A DNA stretch of 64,000 bases from an uncultured Lacinutrix sp. (GCF_947500605.1 NZ_CANMSJ010000003.1:267816-331815); one strand, 5' to 3'. Positions 47,579-57,061 are shown, counted from the stretch's first letter. The notes: generated by a model not told the origin, from the sequence alone. Made by a program: numbers and translations.

Positions 47579-49831
47579 TTAGAACCAAAATCCTAAATTG
47601 AAAAACCAATAAGATTCCTTAGTTTCTGGAGAGTAAGTGCACTTCGCTTCTATAGGACCTAAAAAAGTTTCTATACCATAGCCTAAAGCATAACCTGAAT
47701 AATCTGGAAGTGAAAACCAATCTATATCTTCTGAGCTAAATAAGTTGTCTTCTACATTGGCAAAGTTTGCGGCTAATGTTATGTGGTGTTTGTTTATTAC
47801 TTCGTAGTCTAAATTTATTGTGCCTTGAATAAAACTGTCTCCGGAAATAGATAAATAATCGTAACCATAAAAGGTTTTAAAATTATTAATAAAGTTGTTA
47901 GCATAGCCACCCAAGACAAAATCTAAGTAGGCATAGTCTTTACCATTAATTTTTGCTCCAGCTCCAGTGGAAACATGAGCACTTAATTTATTGGTTAATG
48001 CGTGGGCATACCCTAAACTTGCTGTTATTGTTGAGAATTGAGTAAAGTTTTTGTTGTAATCTGATGAGTATAGGTATAGATTAAAATCACTATTAAAGTA
48101 TAAACCACTATTAGGGTAGTATTTGTTGTCAAAAGAATCGAACCTTAAATTTGCAAACGTACCTACATAGTCGCTTTTCTCGAATGTTGTTTTATTCTGG
48201 TTTGCAGATGGTAAAACAGTTTCCGATGTTATTTTGTAACGTTTATGTTGTGCTCCAAGTGTTAGTGTTAAGTCGTTTTTGTATTGTGTTTGTACAAAAA
48301 TTTTGTTGGTAACATCTGTAACTTTCATGTCTAACTTGTTTACACCTGCAGCTGTAACGTCTTGGTCCGATAGTAAAGCGGCAGCAGAGACAGCTTTGTC
48401 GAATTCGTTATACCTAGAGCTTAATCCAACACTCCAGTAGTAACCTTTATCTATATAATATTCAAAATTATATCTTACATTATCACCTACAATTAAATCT
48501 AAAGATGCAGCATCACTTTTAAATAGAATTTGATTTTTCGTAATATTAGCGAGTAGAGCACTTTTGTATAAGCCATCATAATGTAGACCAAATTTTAAAA
48601 AAGTAGTCTTATTGGTTTCTTTAACTTCTGCGTGTAGATCGTATCCATGAACATTCTCATTACTAATGGATGGTACTAGTTTGTATGTAAAACTGTCGAA
48701 ATTATTTGTTCCGACTAAATTATTAGCGCCACTAATAAAATGGTCATAGCTTATTTTTTCGTTTTGTTTAAATTTTAATTTTCCTAAGGCATAAGAAATA
48801 GTGTAATTACTTAAGCCTTTAAATAATATCTGATTTATTTGAAGGCTATCTGGTGTTTTAAGCTTAACAAAATTTGGTGTTTTTTTTGTCTGCTTTCCAG
48901 CTAATTCACTTAGTTGAGAAATTTTCAATTTAGCTGCAATCTCTCCGTTCTCAATTATTTTTGCGCCATCGTCAAACGAAACAACATTAAATTTTGTAAT
49001 GTCAGGTTTAATATAAATGTCCGTTTTGGGTGCTTTAATCTTCATATCATTTATAGTACGAAAATTGTTTATTTGAAATAGTATTGCTGGAGCAGAAGAT
49101 AAATCGTTTCTGTTAGCAAGCCCGTCTTGCACATCTACGCCAATAATTACATCCATGCCTTTTGCACGTAGTTCGTCTATAGGGTAGTTGTTTGTTACGC
49201 CTCCATCTATTAATAATTGTTCATCAATAGTTACGGGTTCAAATAATGAAGGAAATGCTCCACTAGCTTTTACAGATTGTGCCAGATTGCCTTTGTCTAA
49301 TACTACAGGTTGTCCTGTTTCTATATTTGTAGCAATGCAAAAAAACGGAATAGGAAGTTTGCTAAAGTCTTCTACGTCATTAACGTGTAATGTTAATTTA
49401 GATAATAAATTAAAAGTGTTTTGACCTCTAGATAAAGCAGAAGGTAGATGCATTTTAAAATGATCGAATGGCAATACTATGGCGTATTTTTCATGATTTT
49501 CGCGTTCGTAAAAGGTTTTTGCATCTCTTGGAATTTCGTCATTTAATATTTTATCGAAGTCTACATTTTTAAAAATAGAGTCTAATTGTTTTCCAGAATA
49601 TCCAGAAGCATAAAGAGATCCTATAATAGCGCCCATACTTGTTCCTGCAATATAATCGATACGTACGCCTAAGCTATCTATAATTTTTAAGGCACCAATG
49701 TGGGCAAGGCCTTTTGCACCACCACCACTTAATACCAATCCTACTTTGGGCTCTTTTGATGATTCTTTTTGAGCAAACACATTAGTGTTTAAAAAGAATA
49801 ATAGCGATATTGCGATGATAAATGATCTCAT
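47579..49831 (-). CDS. Patatin-like phospholipase with outer-membrane barrel (type Vd secretion type)
   Basis: 750 residues. Signal peptide (ending VFAQ), patatin domain (about 28-230) with oxyanion hole SGGGAKGLAHIGALK, nucleophile in GTSMGA and catalytic Asp in IDGGVTNNYP; then a POTRA-like segment (about 325-400: QINQILFKGLSNYTISYALGKL) and a 16-stranded BamA/TpsB-type barrel to the end (ETKESYWFFNLGFWF with C-terminal Phe). This is the PlpD-like layout. The enzyme probably acts on phospholipids at or outside the outer membrane. It begins one base after the uvrC stop, so it is co-transcribed with uvrC. Confidence 0.9.
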   Translation of the reverse strand: MRSFIIAISLLFFLNTNVFAQKESSKEPKVGLVLSGGGAKGLAHIGALKIIDSLGVRIDYIAGTSMGAIIGSLYASGYSGKQLDSIFKNVDFDKILNDEIPRDAKTFYERENHEKYAIVLPFDHFKMHLPSALSRGQNTFNLLSKLTLHVNDVEDFSKLPIPFFCIATNIETGQPVVLDKGNLAQSVKASGAFPSLFEPVTIDEQLLIDGGVTNNYPIDELRAKGMDVIIGVDVQDGLANRNDLSSAPAILFQINNFRTINDMKIKAPKTDIYIKPDITKFNVVSFDDGAKIIENGEIAAKLKISQLSELAGKQTKKTPNFVKLKTPDSLQINQILFKGLSNYTISYALGKLKFKQNEKISYDHFISGANNLVGTNNFDSFTYKLVPSISNENVHGYDLHAEVKETNKTTFLKFGLHYDGLYKSALLANITKNQILFKSDAASLDLIVGDNVRYNFEYYIDKGYYWSVGLSSRYNEFDKAVSAAALLSDQDVTAAGVNKLDMKVTDVTNKIFVQTQYKNDLTLTLGAQHKRYKITSETVLPSANQNKTTFEKSDYVGTFANLRFDSFDNKYYPNSGLYFNSDFNLYLYSSDYNKNFTQFSTITASLGYAHALTNKLSAHVSTGAGAKINGKDYAYLDFVLGGYANNFINNFKTFYGYDYLSISGDSFIQGTINLDYEVINKHHITLAANFANVEDNLFSSEDIDWFSLPDYSGYALGYGIETFLGPIEAKCTYSPETKESYWFFNLGFWF

Positions 49832-51634
49832 TTAATCGTTTTCAGTTTTATGATAATGACTATAAATTTTTTCTGCTCTCGAAACACCTATAACCTCTTC
49901 AAGCTCGTCTAGCTTTGCATTAGCAATTCTTTTAGCAGATTTAAAAACTTTTAGTAAATCTATAATTGTTTTTTCGCCAATTCCAGGAATGGTTTCCATT
50001 TCTGTATTTAACGCTTGTTTGCTTCGTTTATTTCTGTGATGTTCAATACCAAAACGGTGTGCTTCGTTTCTTAATTGTTGTATAATTTTTAGTGTTTCGC
50101 TTTTTTTATCTAAATATAGTGGAATTGGATCGTCTGGATAGAATAATTCTTCTAAACGTTTTGCAATTCCTATAATTGCAATCTTGTTTCTTAAGCCTAA
50201 AGCGTCTAAGCTTTTTAAAGCTGAAGATAATTGTCCCTTTCCACCATCAATAATTATTAGTTGCGGTAATGGTTCATCTTCATCAAGTAAGCGTTTGTAT
50301 CTTCTATAAACAACTTCTTCCATTGATGCGAAATCGTCTGGACCAACAACTGTTTTTATATTAAAATGTCTGTAGTCTTTTTTACTTGGTTTTCCGTTTT
50401 TAAAAACCACGCAAGCAGCAACAGGATTGGTACCTTGTATATTAGAGTTATCGAAACATTCAATATGTCTTGGTTCTTCGCCTAAAAGTAAATCTTTTTT
50501 CATTTGCGCCATAATACGCTTAACGTGGCGATCTGGATCTGTTATCTTAACTTGTTTAAAACGTTCCATTCTATAATATTTTGCATTACGAATAGAGAGG
50601 TCTAAAATTTTCTTTTTATCTCCAAGCTGAGGTAGGCTTACTTTTATTTCATCTCCAACTTCAACAGAAAAAGGTACGTAGATTTCTTTGGAGTTTGAGT
50701 TAAAACGCGCTCGAATTTCAATTATAGCAAGTTCTAGTAGTTGTTTGTCTGTTTCGTCTAATTTCTTTTTAATCTCTAAGGTGTGCGAGCGTATTATTGA
50801 ACCATAAGATATTTGAAGAAAATTAATATAGCCGTAGATTTCATCACTTACAATAGAGAACACATCTACATTACTAATTTTTGGATTTATTATGGTCGAT
50901 TTAGCTTGGTAATTTTCTAATATTTCAACTTTTTCTTTAATCTTCTGGGCGTCTTCAAACAGCATTTCTTCAGCAAATAAATGCATTTGTAGTTTAAATT
51001 GTTCTAGCGAATCTTTAAAGTTTCCTTTTAAAATGGCCCTTATAGCTTCTATGTTTTTATGGTAATTAGCTTCAGTTTCTCTAGCTTCGCATGCGCCTTT
51101 ACAATTTCCTAAATGGTATTCTAAGCAAACTTTAAATTTTCCTGAATTTACATTTTCGTGAGAAAGCTTGTAATTACAAGTTCGTAACTTATAAAGGCCT
51201 TTAATTAAACCTAATAAGGTTTTAACCGTTTTCATACTTGTGTATGGTCCAAAATATTCACTACCATCTTTAATTACGCGACGTGTTGGGAATACTCTTG
51301 GAAAACGTTCGTTTTTAATACAAATCCACGGATAAGTTTTATCGTCTTTTAATAAAACATTGTAACGTGGTTTGTGCTTTTTAATTAGGTTATTTTCTAA
51401 TAGTAAAGCATCTGTTTCGGTTTCAACAACAATGTGTTTTATGTTAACTATTTTGCTTACTAAAACTCTGGTTTTTCCATTTTCGTGCGTTTTCGTAAAA
51501 TAAGAAGAGACTCTTTTTTTTAAATTTTTAGCCTTTCCAACATAAATAATAGTGCCTTCAGCATTAAAATACTGGTACACACCAGGTGAATTTGGTAAGG
51601 TTTTTAACTGTATTTCTAGCGAAGGATTATCCAT
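49832..51634 (-). CDS. uvrC: Excinuclease ABC subunit C
   Basis: 600 residues. UvrC makes both cuts in nucleotide excision repair. Domains: GIY-YIG nuclease (about 12-95: PNSPGVYQYFNAEGTIIYVGKAKNLKKRVSSYF), Cys-rich region, UVR interaction segment (about 200-235), the RNase H-like 5' nuclease (about 380-520: IECFDNSNIQGTNPVAACVVF, LIIIDGGKGQLSSA, catalytic Asp residues) and helix-hairpin-helix repeats (about 550-600: ETIPGIGEKTIIDLLKVF). Length is typical. A good -7 box ends only five bases before the ATG, suggesting a leaderless mRNA. Confidence 0.96.
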   Translation of the reverse strand: MDNPSLEIQLKTLPNSPGVYQYFNAEGTIIYVGKAKNLKKRVSSYFTKTHENGKTRVLVSKIVNIKHIVVETETDALLLENNLIKKHKPRYNVLLKDDKTYPWICIKNERFPRVFPTRRVIKDGSEYFGPYTSMKTVKTLLGLIKGLYKLRTCNYKLSHENVNSGKFKVCLEYHLGNCKGACEARETEANYHKNIEAIRAILKGNFKDSLEQFKLQMHLFAEEMLFEDAQKIKEKVEILENYQAKSTIINPKISNVDVFSIVSDEIYGYINFLQISYGSIIRSHTLEIKKKLDETDKQLLELAIIEIRARFNSNSKEIYVPFSVEVGDEIKVSLPQLGDKKKILDLSIRNAKYYRMERFKQVKITDPDRHVKRIMAQMKKDLLLGEEPRHIECFDNSNIQGTNPVAACVVFKNGKPSKKDYRHFNIKTVVGPDDFASMEEVVYRRYKRLLDEDEPLPQLIIIDGGKGQLSSALKSLDALGLRNKIAIIGIAKRLEELFYPDDPIPLYLDKKSETLKIIQQLRNEAHRFGIEHHRNKRSKQALNTEMETIPGIGEKTIIDLLKVFKSAKRIANAKLDELEEVIGVSRAEKIYSHYHKTEND

Positions 51635-51639
51635 TAACC

Positions 51640-51647
51640 CAAAGATA
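51640..51647 (-). promoter_or_regulatory. -7 box immediately before uvrC
   Basis: On the minus strand TATCTTTG matches TAnnTTTG. Its end lies five bases before the uvrC ATG (51634), so transcription starting at the normal distance would begin at or next to the start codon. Confidence 0.45.
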
Positions 51648-51741
51648 ATACTTAAAAAATATTTTAGATAGTAATTATGATTGCAAGATTAGTTTAATCC
51701 AAGTTTTTTGTTACTTTGCGGCATTAATTTAAGTTAAAAAA

Positions 51742-52179
51742 ATGCCCAAAAAAGTTATAGGCAGAATAGATAAAGTAGATTTTCCAACGCTTGATTTATT
51801 TGATATAGATATTAAAATAGACACAGGAGCTTTTACATCTTCTATGCATTGTCACCAAGTTGTGGAAGAGGATAACTTGCTAAAATGTTTGTTTTTTGAT
51901 AAAGGACATCCAAATTATAATAAGAAGATTATAGTTTTTAAAAACTTCTCTACAACTAAAGTAAAGAGTAGTAATGGTATGGTGCAAAAGCGATACATTG
52001 TAAAAACATCTGTTATCCTTTTTGAAAAAAAATACAAAATAGACCTTACTTTAAGTACTAGATCTGAAATGAAATATCCTATTTTAATTGGTAGAAAATT
52101 TCTTTCTAAAAAGTTTCTAGTAGACGTTAATTTAAAAAACTTATCTTATGTTAAGAAAAGTGACATTCAAATAAAATAA
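51742..52179 (+). CDS. RimB-like retropepsin-type protease (ATP-dependent zinc protease family)
   Basis: 145 residues. The family (COG4067) is a single-domain aspartyl-protease-like fold found beside RimK. The active-site DTGA motif is in KIDTGAFTSSMHCHQV and the second signature is YPILIGRKFLS (retropepsin Ile-Leu-Ile-Gly-Arg). RimB-like proteases in Pseudomonas work with RimK on ribosomal protein S6. It is followed 58 bases later by rimK and then by an AstE-like deacylase and 5-FTHF cyclo-ligase, all on the same strand. The name 'zinc protease' is a historical annotation; the sequence itself shows an aspartyl-protease motif. Confidence 0.85.
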   Translation: MPKKVIGRIDKVDFPTLDLFDIDIKIDTGAFTSSMHCHQVVEEDNLLKCLFFDKGHPNYNKKIIVFKNFSTTKVKSSNGMVQKRYIVKTSVILFEKKYKIDLTLSTRSEMKYPILIGRKFLSKKFLVDVNLKNLSYVKKSDIQIK

Positions 52180-52237
52180 TCCTAAATATATCAAATAACA
52201 CTATTTTTGAATAATAATAATAGACCAATTTAAAATA

Positions 52238-53107
52238 ATGAAAATAATAATTTTATCCCGAAACATTCATTTATATTCTACTAAACGACTTGTTGAGGCC
52301 GCAAAAAAACGCAAGCACGAAGTAGAGGTAATCGATCCATTAATGTGTGATATTATTATTGAGAAAAAAAATCCGAAAGTTATTTTTAAAGGAAGAACTT
52401 TAGAGTGTGACGCAATTATTCCAAGAATAGGAGCATCTGTAACTTTTTATGGAACTGCTGTTGTAAGGCAGTTTGAAATGATGAAAGTGTTTTCGGCAAT
52501 AGAGTCTCAAGCTTTAGTAAGGTCTCGAGATAAGTTGCGTAGTTTACAAGTGCTTTCTAGAGCTGGTTTGGGAATGCCAAAAACGGTATTTTCTAACTAT
52601 GCTAAAGATGTGCAAAGTATGATAGAATATGTAGGAGGTGCACCTTTAGTAATTAAATTATTAGAAGGAACACAAGGGTTAGGTGTTGTATTAGCAGAAA
52701 CAAATAATGCTGCCGAATCTGTAATCGAGGCTTTTAATGGATTGCAAGCTCGTGTTATAGTCCAAGAATTTATAAAGGAATCTAAAGGAGCCGATATTCG
52801 TGTTTTTATAGTAGATGGAGTAGTGGTTGGTGCCATGAAGCGTCAAGGTAAAGAGGGCGAATTTAGATCTAATTTACACAGAGGAGGAAGTGCTAATATA
52901 ATAGAGCTTACAGACGAAGAAGAAAACGCAGCTTTAAAAGCGGCTAAATCTCTTGGTTTAGGTATTTGTGGTGTAGATTTATTACAATCTGCCCGCGGAC
53001 CTTTAATTTTAGAAGTTAATTCTTCGCCAGGATTAGAAGGTATAGAAGCTGCTACTAAAAAAGATATTGCATCAACTATTATTCGTTATATTGAACGAAA
53101 CGTTTAA
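52238..53107 (+). CDS. rimK: ATP-grasp ligase, ribosomal protein S6--L-glutamate ligase family
   Basis: 289 residues. RimK adds glutamate residues to the C-terminus of ribosomal protein S6; other family members make poly-glutamate or modify peptides. N-terminal pre-ATP-grasp part (about 1-95: [46 protein letters not shown]) and ATP-grasp fold (about 100-289: [67 protein letters not shown] with the metal-binding Glu/Asn). All ligase motifs are intact. The downstream AstE-like gene starts two bases after the stop. Confidence 0.92.
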   Translation: MKIIILSRNIHLYSTKRLVEAAKKRKHEVEVIDPLMCDIIIEKKNPKVIFKGRTLECDAIIPRIGASVTFYGTAVVRQFEMMKVFSAIESQALVRSRDKLRSLQVLSRAGLGMPKTVFSNYAKDVQSMIEYVGGAPLVIKLLEGTQGLGVVLAETNNAAESVIEAFNGLQARVIVQEFIKESKGADIRVFIVDGVVVGAMKRQGKEGEFRSNLHRGGSANIIELTDEEENAALKAAKSLGLGICGVDLLQSARGPLILEVNSSPGLEGIEAATKKDIASTIIRYIERNV

Positions 53108-53109
53108 TT

Positions 53110-54087
53110 ATGAGTATTGATAATAAAGACGATTTAAACATATTAGGTGAAACTATTAAGCCCGGGCAAAGCGTAGAAATTAGCTTTAATGTTGCAAAAT
53201 TACATACTAGAACACTAGTAGATATTCCTATTATTGTTGAGCGTTCTAAAAAGCCTGGACCAGTTGTTTTATTTACCGCAGGAATTCATGGAGATGAGGT
53301 TAATGGAGTAGAGATTGTTCGTCAGATTATTTCAAAAGGCATTAACAAACCAAAAACAGGAACCATAATTTGTGTTCCGGTTTTAAATGTTTTTGGTTTT
53401 ATTAATATGGAACGCGAGTTTCCCGATGGTCGCGATTTAAACAGAGTGTTTCCAGGAAGTAAATCTGGTTCTCTGGCAAGTAGAGTAGCACATTCTTTGG
53501 TTTCAGAAATTGTACCTCATGCCGATTTTATTATGGACTTCCATACCGGAGGAGCACTGCGATTTAATGCACCTCAAATAAGAATTATTGAAGGTAATCC
53601 AGATATGGATATTGCGGCTAAAGTTTTTGGAGCTCCTTTTGTTTTATATTCTAAAAATGTAAATAAATCGTTTAGAAATACTTGTAATAAATTAAATAAG
53701 CCTATTCTTCTTTTTGAAGGCGGAAAATCTATTCATATAGACAATGATGTTACAAATACAGGTGTAAATGGAGCCAAACGTATTTTGAATTTTCACGGAA
53801 TGCTTCAAAGAAAATTTAAAGTTTCAGAGCCTAAAAAAGCTGTTATTTTTATAAATGAAAGCCGTTGGATTCGCGCCAGTTATTCTGGAATGTTTAAGGC
53901 TTCAATCACTATTGGTTCTAAAGTAGAAAAAGGACAAGTTATTGGGAACATTACAGATCCTTATGGTAAGTTTAATCATTTTGTAAAGACTTCTAATTCT
54001 GGATATATTATTAATGTAAACGAATCTCCAATTGTTTATCAAGGTGATGCACTTTTTCATATTTCAACTAAATTAGTAAAAGAATAA
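53110..54087 (+). CDS. Succinylglutamate desuccinylase/aspartoacylase (AstE/ASPA) family zinc deacylase
   Basis: 325 residues. The family belongs to the M14-like zinc carboxypeptidases. Metal ligands: His60 and Glu63 (AGIHGDEVNG) and His145 (DFHTGGA); catalytic Glu203 in LLFEGGKS. Arg in GRDLNRVFPG binds substrate. The C-terminal part (about 240-325) is a barrel-sandwich hybrid domain. In this gene set it lies two bases behind rimK; RimK-AstE neighbourhoods have been described among ATP-grasp modification systems, where the hydrolase may remove or trim added amino acids. The true substrate is unknown; arginine-degradation neighbours of real AstE are absent. Confidence 0.85.
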   Translation: MSIDNKDDLNILGETIKPGQSVEISFNVAKLHTRTLVDIPIIVERSKKPGPVVLFTAGIHGDEVNGVEIVRQIISKGINKPKTGTIICVPVLNVFGFINMEREFPDGRDLNRVFPGSKSGSLASRVAHSLVSEIVPHADFIMDFHTGGALRFNAPQIRIIEGNPDMDIAAKVFGAPFVLYSKNVNKSFRNTCNKLNKPILLFEGGKSIHIDNDVTNTGVNGAKRILNFHGMLQRKFKVSEPKKAVIFINESRWIRASYSGMFKASITIGSKVEKGQVIGNITDPYGKFNHFVKTSNSGYIINVNESPIVYQGDALFHISTKLVKE

Positions 54088-54089
54088 CA

Positions 54090-54656
54090 ATGGTTACTAA
54101 GTTAGAATTAAGACAGAAATATAAGAATCTTAGAAAGGAATTAACTGAAGATGCAATTGAAGATTTAAGTCTTGAAATTGCAAATAAATTACTAGAATTA
54201 GAAATTTGGGACTATGAGTTCTATCATGTTTTTCTTTCTATAGCGAGTTTAAAAGAAATAAATACAGATTTTTTGCTAAGTATATTATCTGGGAAAGATA
54301 AAAATATAGTGATTTCTAAAAGTGATTTTGAAACGAGGTCTCTTCAAAATTTTCTATTAACAGATGGAACTAAGATTAAATTAAATAAATACAATATTCC
54401 AGAACCTGTAGATGGTATAGAAATTAATAACTCTAAAATAGAGGTTGTATTTGTGCCACTTTTAGCTTGCGATAAAAACGGGAACAGAATAGGCTATGGG
54501 AAAGGTTTTTACGATAATTTTTTAGCAAGTTGTAAGCCAGAAACTATTAAAATTGGATTGTCTTTTTTTGAACTTGAAGACGCCGTTTTTCCTGTTTTAG
54601 AAAGTGATATAGCACTAGATTACTGCGTTACTCCACAAAATATTTATAAATTCTAA
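54090..54656 (+). CDS. 5-formyltetrahydrofolate cyclo-ligase
   Basis: 188 residues. The enzyme converts 5-formyl-THF to 5,10-methenyl-THF with ATP. N-terminal KLELRQKYKNLRKEL, ATP-binding VFVPLLACDKNGNRIGYGKGFYDNFL (the family's YGKGFYD loop) and the C-terminal LDYCVTPQNIYKF are all typical. It is two bases behind the AstE-like gene, at the end of the unit, and its stop overlaps that of the convergent lspA by four bases. Confidence 0.93.
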   Translation: MVTKLELRQKYKNLRKELTEDAIEDLSLEIANKLLELEIWDYEFYHVFLSIASLKEINTDFLLSILSGKDKNIVISKSDFETRSLQNFLLTDGTKIKLNKYNIPEPVDGIEINNSKIEVVFVPLLACDKNGNRIGYGKGFYDNFLASCKPETIKIGLSFFELEDAVFPVLESDIALDYCVTPQNIYKF

Positions 54657-55288
54657 GCATTGTCTTCCTTTTTAGGAAACGCTTTTTTATTAAAGAATAA
54701 TAGAATGCTAAATCCAGTTGCAATTGCAACATCTGCTATATTAAAAACAGGTTCGAAAAAAATAAAGTTTTCACCTCCTAAAACGGGTAACCAATTAGGT
54801 AGATTTCCTTGCCACATTGGAAAATAAAGCATGTCAACCACATTGCCATATAATAAGTTGTCGTAGCCACCTTCTCTAGGCATAAATGAAGCAACTTGTC
54901 CAAAGCTATCATTAAAAAAAGCGCCATAAAAAACAGAGTCGAGAATATTCCCTAAAGCTCCTGCGAAAATGAAAACTAATGCTAAAAGTAGTGTTTTAGA
55001 TTGGTGTTTTTTTATTGAGTTTACTAACCAATAGCCAATACCTAAAATGGCAAAAATTCTAAATGTTGTTAAAGATAATTTTGCCGTTCTATCACTTATT
55101 AAACTTGGAGCAAAGTCGCTTAATTTGGTTCCCCAAGCCATGCCATCATTCTCTACAAAGTAGATTTTAAACCAACTAAAAATCTCTAGAGATTCATGAA
55201 GCTGAAAATGTGTTTTTATGTATAGTTTGCTAATTTGATCGATTAGTAAAATAATGAGAATTAAAAAGGAAGCTTTTTTTAAGGACAT
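54653..55288 (-). CDS. lspA: Lipoprotein signal peptidase
   Basis: 211 residues. Signal peptidase II cleaves lipoprotein signals at the lipobox; the window itself encodes several such lipoproteins. Four membrane helices are seen, the catalytic Asp pair lies in GALGNILDSVFYG and FNIADVAIATG, and the start LIDQISKLYIK is typical. The length exceeds the classical 160-170 residues because of a loop (about 120-165, FFNDSFGQVASFMPREGGYDN) that is common in Bacteroidota. In many relatives the gene lies behind ileS and dksA; here it is 20 kb away and on the other strand. The start of the upstream gene lies 27 bases from its start. Confidence 0.94.
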   Translation of the reverse strand: MSLKKASFLILIILLIDQISKLYIKTHFQLHESLEIFSWFKIYFVENDGMAWGTKLSDFAPSLISDRTAKLSLTTFRIFAILGIGYWLVNSIKKHQSKTLLLALVFIFAGALGNILDSVFYGAFFNDSFGQVASFMPREGGYDNLLYGNVVDMLYFPMWQGNLPNWLPVLGGENFIFFEPVFNIADVAIATGFSILLFFNKKAFPKKEDNA

Positions 55289-55314
55289 CGCAATAGTTTG
55301 AAGCTAAAATAAGA

Positions 55315-55938
55315 CTAATTTTTAGTTTTATAGATTTTAATATTTCCATTAATAGAAGCTATTTTTATTTTGTTTGTAGCTTGTGTTATTTTTTCGCTTT
55401 CTATTATTCCTGTTTTAGTTTTTGCTTTAATTTTCGCATTATTAGTTTCTAAAGTAATATTACCATTATGCGTATTAATTGTAGCATTTCCTATAAATTT
55501 TAAAACTTGAGCATTTCCTTGATTTAATTCTAGAATCAAGTTCTTGTAAGTGCCACTAATTTTTGCTGAAGCTATTGCGCTTTTAATATAAAGACTTAGG
55601 TTTTTTGGAACTTCAAGTACAATCTCAATAGAATGGACTTTGTGTGCATTTAATTTGTCGTCTGTTTTATTGGTTAGCTTTGGGTAGGCAGATGTTATTG
55701 TAAGTATATCGTTATTAATTTGGGTTAAAATGTGAGTCCTTTTAGAATACTCGCCTTCTATTTTAGAAGTTATTTTTATAGTCTTTATGCTAGTTGAGTT
55801 TATGTTAATTTTAAAAATAGCATCATCCTCAATAACAATAGATTTTATGGTGTTATTGTTTATTGTTATTTCTTCAGTTTTTTGTCCGTATAAAGAAATA
55901 AAACAAAGAGAGCAGAAAAGGAATACAATGTATTTCAT
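55315..55938 (-). CDS. Secreted DUF4097-like beta-helix protein
   Basis: 207 residues from the ATG at 55938 (MKYIVFLFCSLCFISLYGQ, a clean signal peptide); three codons upstream is another ATG. The mature part alternates short beta strands with polar turns (SIKTIKITSKIEGEY, HSIEIVLEVPKNLSLYIKSA, NTHNGNITLETNNAKIKAKTKTG), as in the putative adhesin/auto-transporter head GIN and DUF4097 families, and is rich in Ile, Lys, Asn and Thr. No catalytic motif is seen. It lies 26 bases upstream of lspA on the same strand and may share a transcript. Function unknown. Confidence 0.7.
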   Translation of the reverse strand: MKYIVFLFCSLCFISLYGQKTEEITINNNTIKSIVIEDDAIFKININSTSIKTIKITSKIEGEYSKRTHILTQINNDILTITSAYPKLTNKTDDKLNAHKVHSIEIVLEVPKNLSLYIKSAIASAKISGTYKNLILELNQGNAQVLKFIGNATINTHNGNITLETNNAKIKAKTKTGIIESEKITQATNKIKIASINGNIKIYKTKN

Positions 55939-55956
55939 ATAAAACAATGTAATAAA

Positions 55957-55987
55957 AAAAACGCCAACTAAATTAGTTGGCGTTTTA
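55957..55987 (-). terminator. Terminator after the EEP nuclease gene
   Basis: ACGCCAACTA (55961-55970) pairs with TAGTTGGCGT (55974-55983) around AAT, with A and T flanks. It follows the nuclease stop at 56006 on the minus strand. Confidence 0.85.
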
Positions 55988-56005
55988 AATTTATGGAGTA
56001 ATTTT

Positions 56006-57061
56006 TTATTTTATCTCTTTAACTAAAAAGATATAAACAGGAAAGTGATCACTAAATCCGTCTGTAAAGCCGCCGTCTGCAAAACTTCTAAGAGGATAAC
56101 CTTTGTATCGTCCTTTTTTGTTACTTAAATAATTCTTGTTATAAATTCCTGCTTTGTAATATCTGTAAGAAGAAAAATCGGTTTCAATTAATGGTTTAGT
56201 CACCATTATTTGATCGAATAAACTCCAAGCGTCTCTATAAGCAGTAGTACCTAGTCCTTGTTTTTTAAACATATTAATAAAAGGATTATAGATACCTTTT
56301 ATTGCTACATTTTTTTTCTTCGCTTTTGCTTTAAGTACATCTTTAACGCTTGCATTAGTAGGGTCATCGTTTAAATCTCCCATTGTAATAACTTTAGCGT
56401 AAGGATCTATTACTTGTAAAGAATCTATAATGTGTTTGTTAAGTTTGGCAGCAGCCATACGTTTAGAACGACTTCTTGCTTCGCCACCACTACGAGAAGG
56501 CCAGTGGTTTACAATAATATGTATAAGGTCACCATCTAATTTACCAGAAACTAATAATTGATCTCTAGTGTAGACACGTTTCTTTGAATTATCATCATAG
56601 ATTTTTAAAGTATGAGAACTTTTAGAAATAGGCTGAAATAAATCTTTTTGATACATTAATCCTACATCAATACCACGTCTATCTGGAGATTCGAAATGAA
56701 CAATACCATAATCGTGAGATAATAATAAAGGATCGTTAGCAACATCTTCAACAACATCAACATTTTCAACCTCACATATACCAATAATTGCTGGTGCGTT
56801 TCCCGTAGTTTCAGAACCAATATCAGAAATTACACGTGCCATATTATGAACCTTCTTTTTGTAGATTTCTTCACGATTTGCTTTAATTTCCATCATCGGA
56901 CTAGCTTCATCGTTTTTCTCTGTATCGTTTACAGTATCAAATAGGTTTTCAAGATTGTAAAAAGCAACAGTATGGATTTTATATTTCTTATCCTCTTGAG
57001 CATTAGCGCTTACAAAGGCAGTAATAAGTGCGACTGAAAGCCATAGTTTTAAATTCTTCAT
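56006..57061 (-). CDS. Secreted endonuclease/exonuclease/phosphatase (EEP) family protein
   Basis: 351 residues with a signal peptide (ending VSANAQ). The EEP fold includes DNase I-like nucleases and phosphodiesterases. Catalytic landmarks are all present: AFYNLENLFDTVND (Asn), IIGICEVENVDVVEDV (metal Glu), VNHWPSRSGGEARSRS (His), MGDLNDDPTNA (Asp/Asn) and FSDHFPVYIF (final Asp-His). It is thus probably an active periplasmic or secreted nuclease. It is divergent from a TBDR and DUF5689 lipoprotein gene pair; the OB-fold-like DUF5689 is related to modules found in extracellular nucleases, so the cluster may serve nucleic-acid breakdown and uptake. The specific substrate (DNA, RNA, lipid or sugar phosphate) cannot be told from sequence alone. 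Confidence 0.85.
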   Translation of the reverse strand: MKNLKLWLSVALITAFVSANAQEDKKYKIHTVAFYNLENLFDTVNDTEKNDEASPMMEIKANREEIYKKKVHNMARVISDIGSETTGNAPAIIGICEVENVDVVEDVANDPLLLSHDYGIVHFESPDRRGIDVGLMYQKDLFQPISKSSHTLKIYDDNSKKRVYTRDQLLVSGKLDGDLIHIIVNHWPSRSGGEARSRSKRMAAAKLNKHIIDSLQVIDPYAKVITMGDLNDDPTNASVKDVLKAKAKKKNVAIKGIYNPFINMFKKQGLGTTAYRDAWSLFDQIMVTKPLIETDFSSYRYYKAGIYNKNYLSNKKGRYKGYPLRSFADGGFTDGFSDHFPVYIFLVKEIK

